Source: Pararobbsia alpina (GTDB lineage Bacteria > Pseudomonadota > Gammaproteobacteria > Burkholderiales > Burkholderiaceae). Taken from it: a DNA stretch of 64,000 nucleotides. The position numbers and the translations under genes were made by a program. Where the stretch lies: contig NZ_CADIKM010000012.1 in NCBI RefSeq assembly GCF_902859895.1, positions 62,001 to 126,000 of the forward strand, given 5' to 3'. Shown in pieces: positions 46,177-54,735 of this stretch. Numbering within the stretch: the stretch's first letter is position 1; the number at the start of each line of letters is the position of its first letter. The notes under the pieces are model-generated. The model ran no database searches. It was not told the DNA's origin and worked only from the letters and a program-made list of their open reading frames with translations.

Positions 46177-47409
46177 CTACTTCTTCGTGACTTTGTCGAT
46201 TTCAGTCGCGGCGGCCTTCATGGCCGTGGGCGCATCGGCCTGATGCGTGAGTACCTGCTGCATGGCCGTGTAGATCGCCTTCGAGATCTGCGGCCAGTTC
46301 GGGTTCGGACCACGGCCGCGCGCATACTGCATTTGCTCGTTGAAGACCGCATAACCCTCGGGCCACTTCGGGTCCTTCGTGACCGCGTCTTTTGACGGCG
46401 GCAGCATGCCGTACTCGTTCCAGTCGCGGCCGCCCTGGCTATACATGTACTCGAGGAATTCGAAGGCCAGTGCCGGGTTCTTGCTGGTCTTCAGAATCGC
46501 ATGATTCTGTTCGCCCAGCGCCGAGGCACGCGGCAAACCGGCTTTCTCGACCGGCAGCAGCGCGACCGCCCACTTGAACTTCGCACCTTTCGAGACCGCG
46601 AGAAGTTCCCAGGGACCATCGATGTCCATTGCGGCGTTGCCGTTGATGAACGTCGCGGCAGCTTCGGATTGCGAATGCGAAAGCGTATCGGGCGAAGCGA
46701 CCTTGTCGTCGAGCAGCTTTTGCCAGAACTGCGCCGCGCGGATCGCGCCGGCCGAGCCGAGCGAGGTCCAGTCGGCACCGGTGGTCTGGATGAACGGCAG
46801 GAACTGGAACGTGCCCTCTTCCGTGCCAATCGCCGAGAACGCGAGGCCATAGACGCCCCTGGATGCATCCGTGAGCTTCTTCGCGTCGGCGTAGAGCTCG
46901 TCCCACGTTTGCGGCGGCTTGCTCGGATCGAGGCCCGCGGCCTTGAAGGCATCCTGGTTGTAGTACAGCGCGAGCGTATTCGCGCCCCGCGGAATCGCGT
47001 AGACCTTATGGTCCCAGGTGGCGTTGGCAAGTGGGCCCGGGTAGATCTGCTTGGCGTCGATAACCTTCGATTTCGCGAGGTACGGGTTCAGATCGAGCAG
47101 CGCACCGCGTGCAGCGAACATCGCCGTGTTCGGATTGTCGACCGGCACGACATCGGGACCATTGCCCGACATGACCGCACGCATCGCTTCGTCGTTGAGC
47201 GCTGCGAAGCCCACGCGGCGGATCTGCACCTTGACTTCGGGATGCAGCTTGGCGAACTCGTTGGCCATGTGTTCCGTGAACGGATTCGGTTCGTCGACCG
47301 TCCACACGCTCAGCGTTTGCTGATCGGCCGCCTGAGCCGCGGTGGTCATCGAGAACATCGAGACGGCAACGCTGATCGCCGCGCAGGTCGCGGTGAGAGT
47401 TCGTTTCAT
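46177..47409 (-). CDS. Extracellular sugar-binding protein (CUT1, SBP family 1) of the alpha-xylosidase operon
   Basis: Protein of 410 aa. The ATG at 47409 has GGAGGAG four bases upstream. Signal peptide MKRTLTATCAAISVAVSMF with cleavage after TAAQAA. Mature blocks are QTLSVWTVDEPNPFTEHMAN, IPRGANTLALYYNQDAFKAA and AAMDIDGPWEL, as in maltose-type binding proteins. It delivers the oligosaccharide to the two permeases. It is the first gene of the operon, and its upstream region carries several LacI-type operators. Confidence 0.95.
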   Translation of the reverse strand: MKRTLTATCAAISVAVSMFSMTTAAQAADQQTLSVWTVDEPNPFTEHMANEFAKLHPEVKVQIRRVGFAALNDEAMRAVMSGNGPDVVPVDNPNTAMFAARGALLDLNPYLAKSKVIDAKQIYPGPLANATWDHKVYAIPRGANTLALYYNQDAFKAAGLDPSKPPQTWDELYADAKKLTDASRGVYGLAFSAIGTEEGTFQFLPFIQTTGADWTSLGSAGAIRAAQFWQKLLDDKVASPDTLSHSQSEAAATFINGNAAMDIDGPWELLAVSKGAKFKWAVALLPVEKAGLPRASALGEQNHAILKTSKNPALAFEFLEYMYSQGGRDWNEYGMLPPSKDAVTKDPKWPEGYAVFNEQMQYARGRGPNPNWPQISKAIYTAMQQVLTHQADAPTAMKAAATEIDKVTKK

Positions 47410-47471
47410 GTGCTCCTCCAGGTTTTGTAGATAGGGGCGCTCGTTTGGCGCACTTCTTTTGACCCGGTCCA

Positions 47472-47521
47472 GGAAGCGTTCCGCGGGACTGGTGCCGGAA
47501 CGGTTCCGGAAACGTTTCCGG
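47472..47521. promoter_or_regulatory. Cluster of three LacI-type operator-like palindromes
   Basis: CCGGAAACGTTTCCGG (47506-47521) is a perfect 16-bp palindrome with the CG centre of LacI-family sites. CCGGAACGGTTCCGG (47495-47509) overlaps it, and GGAAGCGTTCC (47472-47482) lies on its start-proximal side. They sit 63-112 bp upstream of the binding-protein start. The LacI gene at 47859-48893 is the next gene upstream, so it is the obvious regulator. Confidence 0.72.
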
Positions 47522-47858
47522 GAACGCTGCGAATTCTTGTCCCGGTAAGGAGCGATGTCAAGCCTTGGCGCGATGAATCGCAAGCGCAAAACGGCGAAAA
47601 CGTAAGAGGCGCATTGACGCAAACTCGGCGCGGGAGCCTTGCCCGACAAGGATTCCGGAGGGGGAGAGAAGCGCGCCCGCGTGCGCGGGTCGCGCGGGAG
47701 GCCGCGGGTAAACATCGATCCGTGCTGCCGGGTCACGGGCGCCAAGTCCATGCGGAAGTTGAACCACGACAAGCGCGGCGGTACGCGCGGACCTCCCTCT
47801 ATATTCAAACGAGGTTCAAACGAGTCGGAATACGCAACGGGGTCAAGCGCCGCCCGTG
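47522..47858. other. Remainder of the intergenic region before the LacI gene end
   Basis: Together with 47410-47521 this makes 449 bp without a gene between the operon and the LacI stop. Promoter elements of the operon probably lie close to the palindromes. No terminator with a T run was found after the LacI gene, so some readthrough from it is possible. Frames here have no similarity. Confidence 0.4.
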
Positions 47859-48893
47859 CTACTTCTCCTCGCTCGCATCGCTCGACCGCGCCTTGAACTG
47901 CAGCGGCCAGACCTCCTGTACGAGCACGCGCTTGTCATGAGTGCGCGTGCCCGGGAGCCTGGCGAGGATCGCCTCGGCCATGCGCATGCCGAGTTCTCGG
48001 ACCGGGATCGAGAAGCCCGTGAGCCGTGGCGACAGGTAGTCGGGCATCTCGCCGGTCAATACGCCGCCGCTGATCGCAATGTCCTTGCCGGGCCGCAGCC
48101 CGAGTTCGCTGAGCTTGCGGTACGCACCGATCGCCATGCAATCGCTCTGGAACAGGATCGCGGTGGGCGGCGTCGGCGAGGCGAGCAGCCTCTCCGTGAT
48201 GCGATAGCCGCCGCGTTCGCTGAGCTCGTCATGCAACGCGAGCGAAGCGTCGAAGCGCAGTCCGAAATGCCTCAGCGCGCGTTTGTAGCCCTTGAGATAG
48301 ACATGCGCCTGCATCGCATCCTGGCCCGGCATGCCGATGGCGATGCGTTGATGCCTGAAGCCCACCAGTCGCGCAATGGCCTCCTGCGCCGCTGCTTCGA
48401 AGTCGAGGTCGAGCCATGCATGGTCGCCGCCGGAGTCGCTGCGGCCGAACGCGACAAAGGGAAATTTCTGCTTCGCGAGATAGTCGAGACGCGCGTCGTG
48501 GCGGCGCGTGCCGGACACGATCAGCCCGTCGACCTGGCGGCGCTCGACGATCCGCCTGAGCCGGCCCAGCTCGTCTTCATCCGAATTGCTCTGATAGATC
48601 GCGAGGTCGAGCTGGTGCTGGGCCAGCACCGCCTGGATGCCGTCGGCCAGCGTGAGAAACAGAGACAGTGTGTAGTTTTCTTCGGGATTTCGCATCGGCA
48701 GCATCAGGCCGATCGTGTCGATGCGGCCCTTGCGAAGGCTCTCGGCGGCCTTGTTGGGTGAGTAGCCGAGTTCCGCGGCCGCCTCGAGTACGCGCTGGCG
48801 GGTCGCTGCGCTGACTTCGTCGCTCGCGTTCAACGCGCGTGAGACGGTCGCGATCGACAAGTTCAGATGGCTCGCCAGTTTCTTGATGCCCAC
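47859..48893 (-). CDS. LacI family transcriptional repressor
   Basis: Protein of 344 aa. GTG start at 48893 with GGAGA five bases upstream. The helix-turn-helix is KKLASHLNLSIATVSRALNA followed by the hinge TRQRVLEAAAELGYSPNKAA. The effector domain has DTIGLMLPMRNPEENYTLSL, RRQVDGLIVSGTRRHD and PTAILFQSDCMAIGA. It is encoded upstream of the alpha-xylosidase operon in the same direction and probably represses it until a xylose- or glucose-containing inducer binds. It may also regulate itself. Confidence 0.95.
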   Translation of the reverse strand: MGIKKLASHLNLSIATVSRALNASDEVSAATRQRVLEAAAELGYSPNKAAESLRKGRIDTIGLMLPMRNPEENYTLSLFLTLADGIQAVLAQHQLDLAIYQSNSDEDELGRLRRIVERRQVDGLIVSGTRRHDARLDYLAKQKFPFVAFGRSDSGGDHAWLDLDFEAAAQEAIARLVGFRHQRIAIGMPGQDAMQAHVYLKGYKRALRHFGLRFDASLALHDELSERGGYRITERLLASPTPPTAILFQSDCMAIGAYRKLSELGLRPGKDIAISGGVLTGEMPDYLSPRLTGFSIPVRELGMRMAEAILARLPGTRTHDKRVLVQEVWPLQFKARSSDASEEK

Positions 48894-48994
48894 GTCGTCT
48901 CCGGTTGTTCGGCGGGATTATAGGTCCTGACCTTCGCGATTGCCCCAGACGTCCTAGAATATCGCCGACCACGAACATGCAGGGAGAAGCAACG

Positions 48995-49288
48995 ATGCGC
49001 AGAGGGCTCGAAGAACGTGTCGAGACGTATAACGTCCGCGTCCAGGGACGGGTGCAGGGAGTGGGCTACCGCAACTCGACGGTTCGCCGCGCGCATGAAC
49101 TCGGCATCGGTGGCTGGGTGCAGAACATGGAAGATGGCACGGTCGAGGCCGTCGTCCAGGGACCGCCCGATCAGGTCGACCGGATGCTGGAGTTCATGCG
49201 GCGCGGGCCGCCCGCGGCCCGTGTGATGGCGCTCGAAAGCGAGCGCAGCTACGCGGAGCGCCGCTACGACCGGTTCGAGCAACGCTAG
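48995..49288 (+). CDS. acyP: Acylphosphatase
   Basis: Protein of 97 aa. The start at 48995 has GGGAGAAG upstream; the frame to 48905 is not conserved. The catalytic arginine and asparagine are R26 in GRVQGVGYRNSTVRRA and N44 in GWVQNMEDGTVE. It hydrolyses carboxyl-phosphate bonds of acyl phosphates in the cytosol. It is a single gene transcribed divergently from the LacI gene, converging on the AI-2E-family gene 28 bp away. Confidence 0.95.
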   Translation: MRRGLEERVETYNVRVQGRVQGVGYRNSTVRRAHELGIGGWVQNMEDGTVEAVVQGPPDQVDRMLEFMRRGPPAARVMALESERSYAERRYDRFEQR

Positions 49289-49316
49289 GACCGGTCCGCC
49301 GCCACGGTGGCTCGCC

Positions 49317-50468
49317 TCAGTCGTCCTTCGGTTCGTCGACGGACGGCACGAGCAGTGCCTCGACCACCGGATCGTCCGAGTGCTGCTGGGGCATGTCGTC
49401 AATCCACGCGCGCAGCAAGGTGTAGGTCACGGCCAGGATCACGGGACCCATGAAGAGCCCGACGATCCCGAACGCGAACATTCCGCCGAGCACCCCCGAG
49501 AGGATCAGCAGCATCGACAGGTCGACGCCGCGCCGGATCAGCATCGGCCGCAGCACATTGTCGAGCATCGCGACGAGCACCGTCCAGATGATCAGCAGCA
49601 CGCCCCAGACATGCGCATCGTGCCAGAACAGCCAGATGATGCCGCCGAGCAGCGGGGGGAGCGGGCCGATCTGCGCGAGACAGAACATCAGCATCAGGGC
49701 GGTCAGGATGCCCGCGCCCGGTACGCCGGAGATCCACAGGCCGAGGCCGCCGAGCGCCGATTGCGTGATCGCGGTCACGATGATGCCGAGCGCGACCGCG
49801 CGGATCGCGAGACCGGTCAGGCGGATCGCAGCCGTTCCGCGCTCCTTCGCGACACGGCTCGCAAAGCGCATCACGATCCCGGCGGCAGCCTCGCCGTGCA
49901 TATAGAGAATACCGCTGATGATCAGCGTGATGAACATATGGATCACGAAAGCGCCGACGACCGCCGCATGGCCGAGTAACCAGCGCGCCGCAACCGTGAT
50001 GTAGGGCTCGAGGGTCGCGAGTATGCCGCCAGGGCCTGCATCCGACAGTCTCTGCCATTCTTGCGCGATCCGCATGCCGATCAGGGGGATGTCCGTGACC
50101 CAACTGGGCGGCGGCGGCAGCGAATAGCTCGGCAGTGCCTTGATCGAGTCCATGATGTCGCCGCCATGGAGCGCGAGCGTTGAAATCGCCTCGTACATCG
50201 GGAGCACGATGACCACCAGCAGCGCGATCAGCATGAGGGTGGTCGCGAGCCAGCGCCGGTTGCCGAGGCGGCGCTGGAGTCCCAGCATCAGCGGCCAGGT
50301 CGCGACGACGATCATCGTCGCCCAGATCAGCCCTGGGATAAACGGCCTCAGGATATAGAAACTGCCGGCCGCGAGGGCAGACAGAATCACAATGACCAGA
50401 AGGTTGCGGGCTAGATCGACGTGTTGCTCTCGGTTCAACAATATGGGCTCCAGGAGTGGCGGGCGCAT
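49317..50468 (-). CDS. AI-2E/PerM family membrane transporter (YdiK-like)
   Basis: Protein of 383 aa from the ATG at 50468, with a weak GGAA upstream; the frame to 50564 is not conserved. Seven to eight spans, with the family's C-terminal blocks LPPLLGGIIWLFWHDAHVWG, DNVLRPMLIRRGVDLSMLL and FGIVGLFMGPVILAVTYTLL. The family includes autoinducer-2 exporters and Na+/H+ exchangers; substrates of most members are unknown. The C-terminus is acidic (VPSVDEPKDD). Confidence 0.93.
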   Translation of the reverse strand: MRPPLLEPILLNREQHVDLARNLLVIVILSALAAGSFYILRPFIPGLIWATMIVVATWPLMLGLQRRLGNRRWLATTLMLIALLVVIVLPMYEAISTLALHGGDIMDSIKALPSYSLPPPPSWVTDIPLIGMRIAQEWQRLSDAGPGGILATLEPYITVAARWLLGHAAVVGAFVIHMFITLIISGILYMHGEAAAGIVMRFASRVAKERGTAAIRLTGLAIRAVALGIIVTAITQSALGGLGLWISGVPGAGILTALMLMFCLAQIGPLPPLLGGIIWLFWHDAHVWGVLLIIWTVLVAMLDNVLRPMLIRRGVDLSMLLILSGVLGGMFAFGIVGLFMGPVILAVTYTLLRAWIDDMPQQHSDDPVVEALLVPSVDEPKDD

Positions 50469-50677
50469 TGTGCGGGTTCCAGCATCCCATAAATCGCTTC
50501 GTGGAGACCGCCGGCACGCGAGCGTGCGCTTTTCGACAACAAGGATAGGCGATCTCGGGGCCAACGGGTTCGATTCATCGGGGCCGAAGCTTTGGGCGCA
50601 CGTGAGTTCATTTCAAACGGCCGACGCGAATCGCGGTTACGCTAACGATCGCACGACAACCCACAGGAGACAAATGT

Positions 50678-51535
50678 ATGGCAAGGATCGTAGTGACAGG
50701 CGGCAGCGGCAAGCTCGGTCGGGCTTGCGTGGCTGACCTGCTCGAACATGGCTATGACGTCGTCAACGTCGACGCCGCGCTCCCGGCGCAGCGCAATTGC
50801 CCTTTCGTCAAGGTCGATCTCGAAGACCTCGGGCAGACCATCGAGGCCCTCTCGCAGGTCGATGACCGCTTCGACGGCGTCGATGGTGTCGTGCATCTGG
50901 CCGCGATTCCGGCGCCCGGCTTGCAGCCCAACGGCGTGCTGTTTCGCACGAATACGATGACGACCTACAACGTGTTCGAAGCGGCGCGGCGGCTGAAGAT
51001 CCGCAACGTCGTATGGGCGTCGAGCGAAACCTTGCTCGGCCTGCCACTCGACATCCCGCCCCAGCGCATTCCGATCGACGAGGAATGCGAGCCGCGGCCC
51101 GAAACGGCGTATTCCCTGTCGAAGCTGGTCGGCGAGGAGATGGCCAAGCAGTTCTGTCGCTGGGACCCCGAGCTCAAGATTGTCGGGCTGCGATTCTCGA
51201 ACGTTTTTGAGCCGTCCGAGTATGGTGCGTTTCCATTCGATGACAAGCCGGCCTCGCGCAAGTGGAACCTGTGGGGCTATATCGACGCGCGCGACGGTGC
51301 ACAGGCCGTCCGGCGCGCGCTCGAAGCGCCGTTGAAAGGTGCCGACCATTTCATCATTGCGAATGCCGACACCGTGATGACGCGTTCGAATCGTGAACTG
51401 GTGGCCGAATTTTTCCCGACGGTACCGTTCACCGAACCGAAAGGACCCAACGACACGCTGCTGTCGATCGAAAAGGCTCGCCGCATCCTCGGCTACCAGC
51501 CGCAATTCAGCTGGCGCAAGACGTACTCGGCCTGA
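50678..51535 (+). CDS. NAD-dependent epimerase/dehydratase (extended SDR)
   Basis: Protein of 285 aa. The Rossmann motif is VVTGGSGKLGRACVADLL. The active site has the serine region VVWASSETLLG and the YxxxK pair in TAYSLSKLVGEEMAK. AGGAGA lies eight bases before the ATG. Such enzymes act on nucleotide sugars or uronates. The length and the short C-terminal domain are closer to uronate-dehydrogenase-like members than to GalE, but the substrate is not decided by sequence. It is transcribed alone, divergent from the AI-2E-type gene. Confidence 0.9.
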   Translation: MARIVVTGGSGKLGRACVADLLEHGYDVVNVDAALPAQRNCPFVKVDLEDLGQTIEALSQVDDRFDGVDGVVHLAAIPAPGLQPNGVLFRTNTMTTYNVFEAARRLKIRNVVWASSETLLGLPLDIPPQRIPIDEECEPRPETAYSLSKLVGEEMAKQFCRWDPELKIVGLRFSNVFEPSEYGAFPFDDKPASRKWNLWGYIDARDGAQAVRRALEAPLKGADHFIIANADTVMTRSNRELVAEFFPTVPFTEPKGPNDTLLSIEKARRILGYQPQFSWRKTYSA

Positions 51536-51942
51536 CGCTCGAAGCGAACCTTTACAGGGGGAGGCGGCGGTGCGAGTGGTTCAACATCCATTCGTGCTGC
51601 CGCCGCGCAGGCCAGCAAACCTCACGTGCAGACGCTTTGAATCGGGATGGGGATGACTCGAAAACGAAGGACCTGAATATGCGTAGCGAGAAATTCTGGA
51701 CGTGCCAAAGCGCGTCACACTCATTCAAACGGTGACGTTGGACAGTCGATCGGCGCGGGGACGAACTACCGGATGAAGCCTGAAGGGTGCACACACTTCA
51801 AATGCACCGCAGGTCACGTCCGGGAGACGAAATTCGCTGGCGCGAATTCGCATGATTCACCGGCACGTTCCTGCGATCCACAGCGGTTACAACGCAAGCA
51901 CGCAAGCCGATGAACGCTGGCTCGCGTCGTGCATCGAAACGC
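51536..51942. other. Intergenic region, 407 bp, between convergent genes
   Basis: No gene supported. Two hairpins can form: GGTGCA/TGCACC around 51787-51807 and AATTCGC/GCGAATT at 51831-51848. The latter is about 95 bp beyond the rpsU stop on its strand. Neither has a T run. Confidence 0.4.
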
Positions 51943-52155
51943 TCAATACATCTTCTTCGGCAACTGATCGCGACGCAGGCGCTTGCGCAGACGGGCGACA
52001 GCAGCAGCCTTCTTGCGCTTGCGCTCGGTCGTCGGCTTTTCGTACGAGGTACGCGCACGCAGTTCGGTGATCAGGCCATTGCGCTCGATGGTACGGCGGA
52101 AACGGCGCAGCGCTACGTCAAACGGCTCATTTTCCTTGATATGAACGGTCGTCAT
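51943..52155 (-). CDS. rpsU: 30S ribosomal protein S21 (paralogue)
   Basis: Protein of 70 aa from the ATG at 52155 ([19 protein letters not shown]). S21 hallmarks follow: [18 protein letters not shown], the basic [20 protein letters not shown] and the terminal QLPKKMY. It binds the 16S platform and aids initiation. The gene is not beside yqeY/dnaG, the usual partners. In Burkholderiales such isolated copies accompany a main rpsU, so this is probably a paralogue. A frame to 52233 adds 26 residues without similarity. Confidence 0.95.
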   Translation of the reverse strand: MTTVHIKENEPFDVALRRFRRTIERNGLITELRARTSYEKPTTERKRKKAAAVARLRKRLRRDQLPKKMY

Positions 52156-52477
52156 GCAATCCTTCAGTTGAATGTCAGGGGGGTGCTCAAATTGCCGATC
52201 GCAATCGGCAGGGGTCATCCGCCAGTCTTTCATCGCGGAGACGAGAACGCGCAGTATACACGTCCTCGCGGTTTCCTCTGCCGTTTTGCGCCAATTCGGA
52301 TAGCGTGAAACGCGTTTTTTTGGCCAATCACGCTATTTCGATGTGTCAGTTGGACTATCGGTATGCGGATTTGCTTAAGTTTTAAGCAGATTGCCGATTT
52401 TCCAGCAGACATCTCGCGTGGCCCGCGCGTTCATCCGAGACTTGAATTATCGCAGATTCAAGCGCGGCCGCAGGACT
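52156..52477. other. Intergenic region, 322 bp, upstream of rpsU
   Basis: Contains the rpsU promoter and probably a 5' leader. Visible symmetry: TGCTTAA-gtt-TTAAGCA at 52372-52388 and AGCGTGA...TCACGCT at about 52302-52336 around a T7 run. Ribosomal protein leaders often carry such structures, but none matches a known S21 leader. No gene was found. Confidence 0.45.
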
Positions 52478-53070
52478 TCACTCCACGTCCCTGAACACAC
52501 CACGGCCATGCGTGAGGTCGCGTAGTTCGTTGCGTGCACTGGCCTCGGTCGAAGCAGGCAAGCGCACGACCAGCCCGACTTTCATGCCGTAGGCACTGGC
52601 CGCGAGCGTATGGCCATGCTGGTCGAGCCAGTGGCGCACCCGCGTTTCGTCGGAGTAATCGATCTCGATCGCAAGCTCCGTATACGCGATGCGCTCGACA
52701 CGTTGCGCACTCTGCATGGCGTTCGCAATCGCGTCCGTATAGGCACGCACGAGGCCGCCCGCGCGAGCTTGATGCCGCCGTAGTACCGCACCACGGCGGC
52801 GAGTACGCCGTCGAGATCGTGGTGCCGCAGGACTTCGAGAATGGGCCGTCCCGCGGTGCCTGAGGGCTCGCCGTCATCGGACATGCCCGACTGGCCGCCC
52901 GCGAGCAAGGCCCAGCACACATGGGTGGCGCCGGGGTGTTCGGCGCGCAGTTGCTCGAGCACGAGCATGGCCGCCGGGCGATCGGCAACCGGTGTCGCGA
53001 TGCCGATAAAACGGCTCTTGCGAATCTCGAGTTCGACTGTGACGGTGGATTGCAGGGTGTAGGAGGGCAA
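52478..53070 (-). pseudogene. YigZ/IMPACT family protein, broken by a one-base deletion
   Basis: The N-terminal half (VELEIRKSRFIGIATPVAD, GEPSGTAGRPILEVLRHHDL, VVRYYGGIKLA) reads from about 53070 (TTG). At about 52760-52766 the frame breaks: family members continue KLGAGGLVRAYTDA, whereas here KLARAASC appears. The sequence GGLVRAYTDAIANAMQSAQR resumes one base out of frame and continues to 52478. One missing G in CTCGGCGCGGG explains it exactly. Repaired, the protein would be 197 aa, the normal length. YigZ proteins bind translation-related partners. Either a real lesion or a base-call error. Confidence 0.85.
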
Positions 53071-53075
53071 GGCGC

Positions 53076-53735
53076 TCAGAGGGAATTGATGTCGGGATTC
53101 TCGAGCACGGGCTTCGGATAGCCACGGCGAGCGACCGCGATCATCGCGCGACCGACTTGTTCGGTCGTCGTGATGTGTTTCGGGGCGACGGCGCGCGCGA
53201 GGCTGAGGAGGGGCCCGAGTGCCGAATAAAAAAACTGATAGAGCCGCGTCTTCGAACGGATGCCGTGCAGCGGCTGGATGATCCCGGGCCTGAACATGAA
53301 TGCGGCCTTGAATGGCAGCTTCAGCAAAGCATTTTCGGTCTTGCCTTTGACGCGTGCCCACATGGTGCGTCCATGTTCGGTGCTGTCTGTACCGGTGCCG
53401 GTTACATAAACGAAGGTCATCTGCGGGTTGAGCGGCGCCAGCGTCCGGGCTGCGGCCATGGTCAGGTCGTACGTCAGATGGGCGTAGTCGTGCTCGGTCA
53501 TGCGCACTGACGAGACGCCCAGGCAGAAGAAGCAGGCATCGAAGCCGCTGAGCGCGTGGTCGAGACCCGTATAGTTGAATAAATTCGCATGAACCCGCTC
53601 GCGCAGTTTCGGATCGCGTGTTCCCGCCGCATTGCGGCCGACGCTCAGTACCTGGGCGACCTGGGCGTCGAGCAGGCATTCACGGAGCACACCTTGTCCA
53701 ACCATTCCGGTCGCGCCGAAGATCATCACATTCAT
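53076..53735 (-). CDS. NAD(P)-binding Rossmann-fold protein (atypical SDR)
   Basis: Protein of 219 aa with the glycine motif VMIFGATGMVGQGVLREC and a later FFCLGVSSVRM. No classical YxxxK pair is obvious, but TFVYVTGTGTDS fits the strand-5 region of atypical SDRs of the HTATIP2/NAD(P)H-binding type. GGAGA precedes the ATG at 53735. The yigZ remnant follows 5 bp away on the same strand, so they form an operon. Function beyond nucleotide binding is unknown. Confidence 0.88.
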   Translation of the reverse strand: MNVMIFGATGMVGQGVLRECLLDAQVAQVLSVGRNAAGTRDPKLRERVHANLFNYTGLDHALSGFDACFFCLGVSSVRMTEHDYAHLTYDLTMAAARTLAPLNPQMTFVYVTGTGTDSTEHGRTMWARVKGKTENALLKLPFKAAFMFRPGIIQPLHGIRSKTRLYQFFYSALGPLLSLARAVAPKHITTTEQVGRAMIAVARRGYPKPVLENPDINSL

Positions 53736-53922
53736 CAGTGTCTCCGAGAAGCCTCGGCCATCAGGCTCCTTCGATAGGGGAAGGATGTCAAAGAATGAGT
53801 TTGCTCACGCCGTGGGCGCAGGGGCAGTCGTTGGAAAGCTTGCGAATCGCACCAGGCTGAACGCATTGTTGTGCAAATGTCCGCAATTTGCAAAAGTGAC
53901 GCTCTTGCCTGAAGGAGCCCGC

Positions 53923-54336
53923 ATGTTCACCTATGTCACGCTTGGCAGCAATGATTTGTCGCGTTCGATACGGTTCTACGATCCCGTGATGGCCGCGCTC
54001 GGCCATCGCCGCTGCACGGAAGGAGGGGTGACCGAGTGGTTCGAGTGGGTCGGCTGGGGGACATATGAGGACGGCGGGAACGAGCAACTTGCCTTGTGGG
54101 TGTGCAAACCGTTCGACAAGCAGGCGGCGACGGCCGGTAACGGCACGATGATCGCGTTCGAGGCGCCCTCGCGTCTTGCGGTCGATGCGTTTCACCAGGC
54201 GGCGCTCGCTCATGGAGGGCTTTCCGAGGGGGTACCCGCCGTGAGATTGCACTATGGGCCGACCTTCTATGTGGCCTATGTGCGCGACCCGGATGGGAAC
54301 AAGCTCGCCGCGGTGTGTCGCGCGGCAGATGCCTAG
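53923..54336 (+). CDS. VOC superfamily (glyoxalase/bleomycin resistance-like) protein
   Basis: Protein of 137 aa. GAAGGAGCCCGC precedes the ATG at 53923, and the upstream open frame is not conserved. The paired VOC modules are MFTYVTLGSNDLSRSIRFYD and the C-terminal PTFYVAYVRDPDGNKLAAVC, which carries the usual metal-ligand and terminal strand pattern. Possible roles are detoxification or dioxygenase-like chemistry; the substrate is unknown. It is divergent from the SDR gene. Confidence 0.92.
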   Translation: MFTYVTLGSNDLSRSIRFYDPVMAALGHRRCTEGGVTEWFEWVGWGTYEDGGNEQLALWVCKPFDKQAATAGNGTMIAFEAPSRLAVDAFHQAALAHGGLSEGVPAVRLHYGPTFYVAYVRDPDGNKLAAVCRAADA

Positions 54337-54735
54337 CCGTACCGGCCGGTTGCTGTATCAAGGCCGATGCGGTGCGGGTGTTGATGTCAAATCCCGGACT
54401 AGGGCCGAGGCGTCTCGTATTGAGTTGAAATAATGGCGGCTATCGTGCCCCGTTAAATTCCCTGCATCCTAAGACTGACTTAAGAATCCAAAAGCAAACT
54501 TGTTCCTGCAGCTTCCCCTGTGCTGCGAGTGTGCTTTCGGGGCCGCCTGTGCGGCCCCCTTTTTTTTGTCCGCGAGCAGGCGAGCGAGCACCTCCGCGCA
54601 TGCCGCAAGGCTGTTTCGGGCCGATTCTTTCATCGGCTTTCCTTCAGGTGCTCAACGTTGGTCGGAGGCCGCAGTGTGCCTATACCCTCGCATCGAGGGT
54701 GCTTCCGGTCTGAACGTCAGGACTGCGAGGCTCTT
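54337..54735. other. Intergenic region, 399 bp, with terminator and possible small RNA
   Basis: Apart from the strong terminator at 54540-54568, no gene is supported. The stretch from about 54440 to the terminator could be a small RNA or simply the 3' untranslated region of the VOC gene, which ends 204 bp before the hairpin. The remainder up to the leftward lipoprotein stop shows nothing recognisable. Confidence 0.5.
54540..54568 (+). terminator. Rho-independent terminator
   Basis: GGGGCCGC (54540-54547) pairs perfectly with GCGGCCCC (54552-54559) around a CTGT loop and is followed by C and eight T residues. This is the best intrinsic terminator in the window. It acts on rightward transcripts, either of the VOC gene or of an unannotated short RNA. 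Confidence 0.92.
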
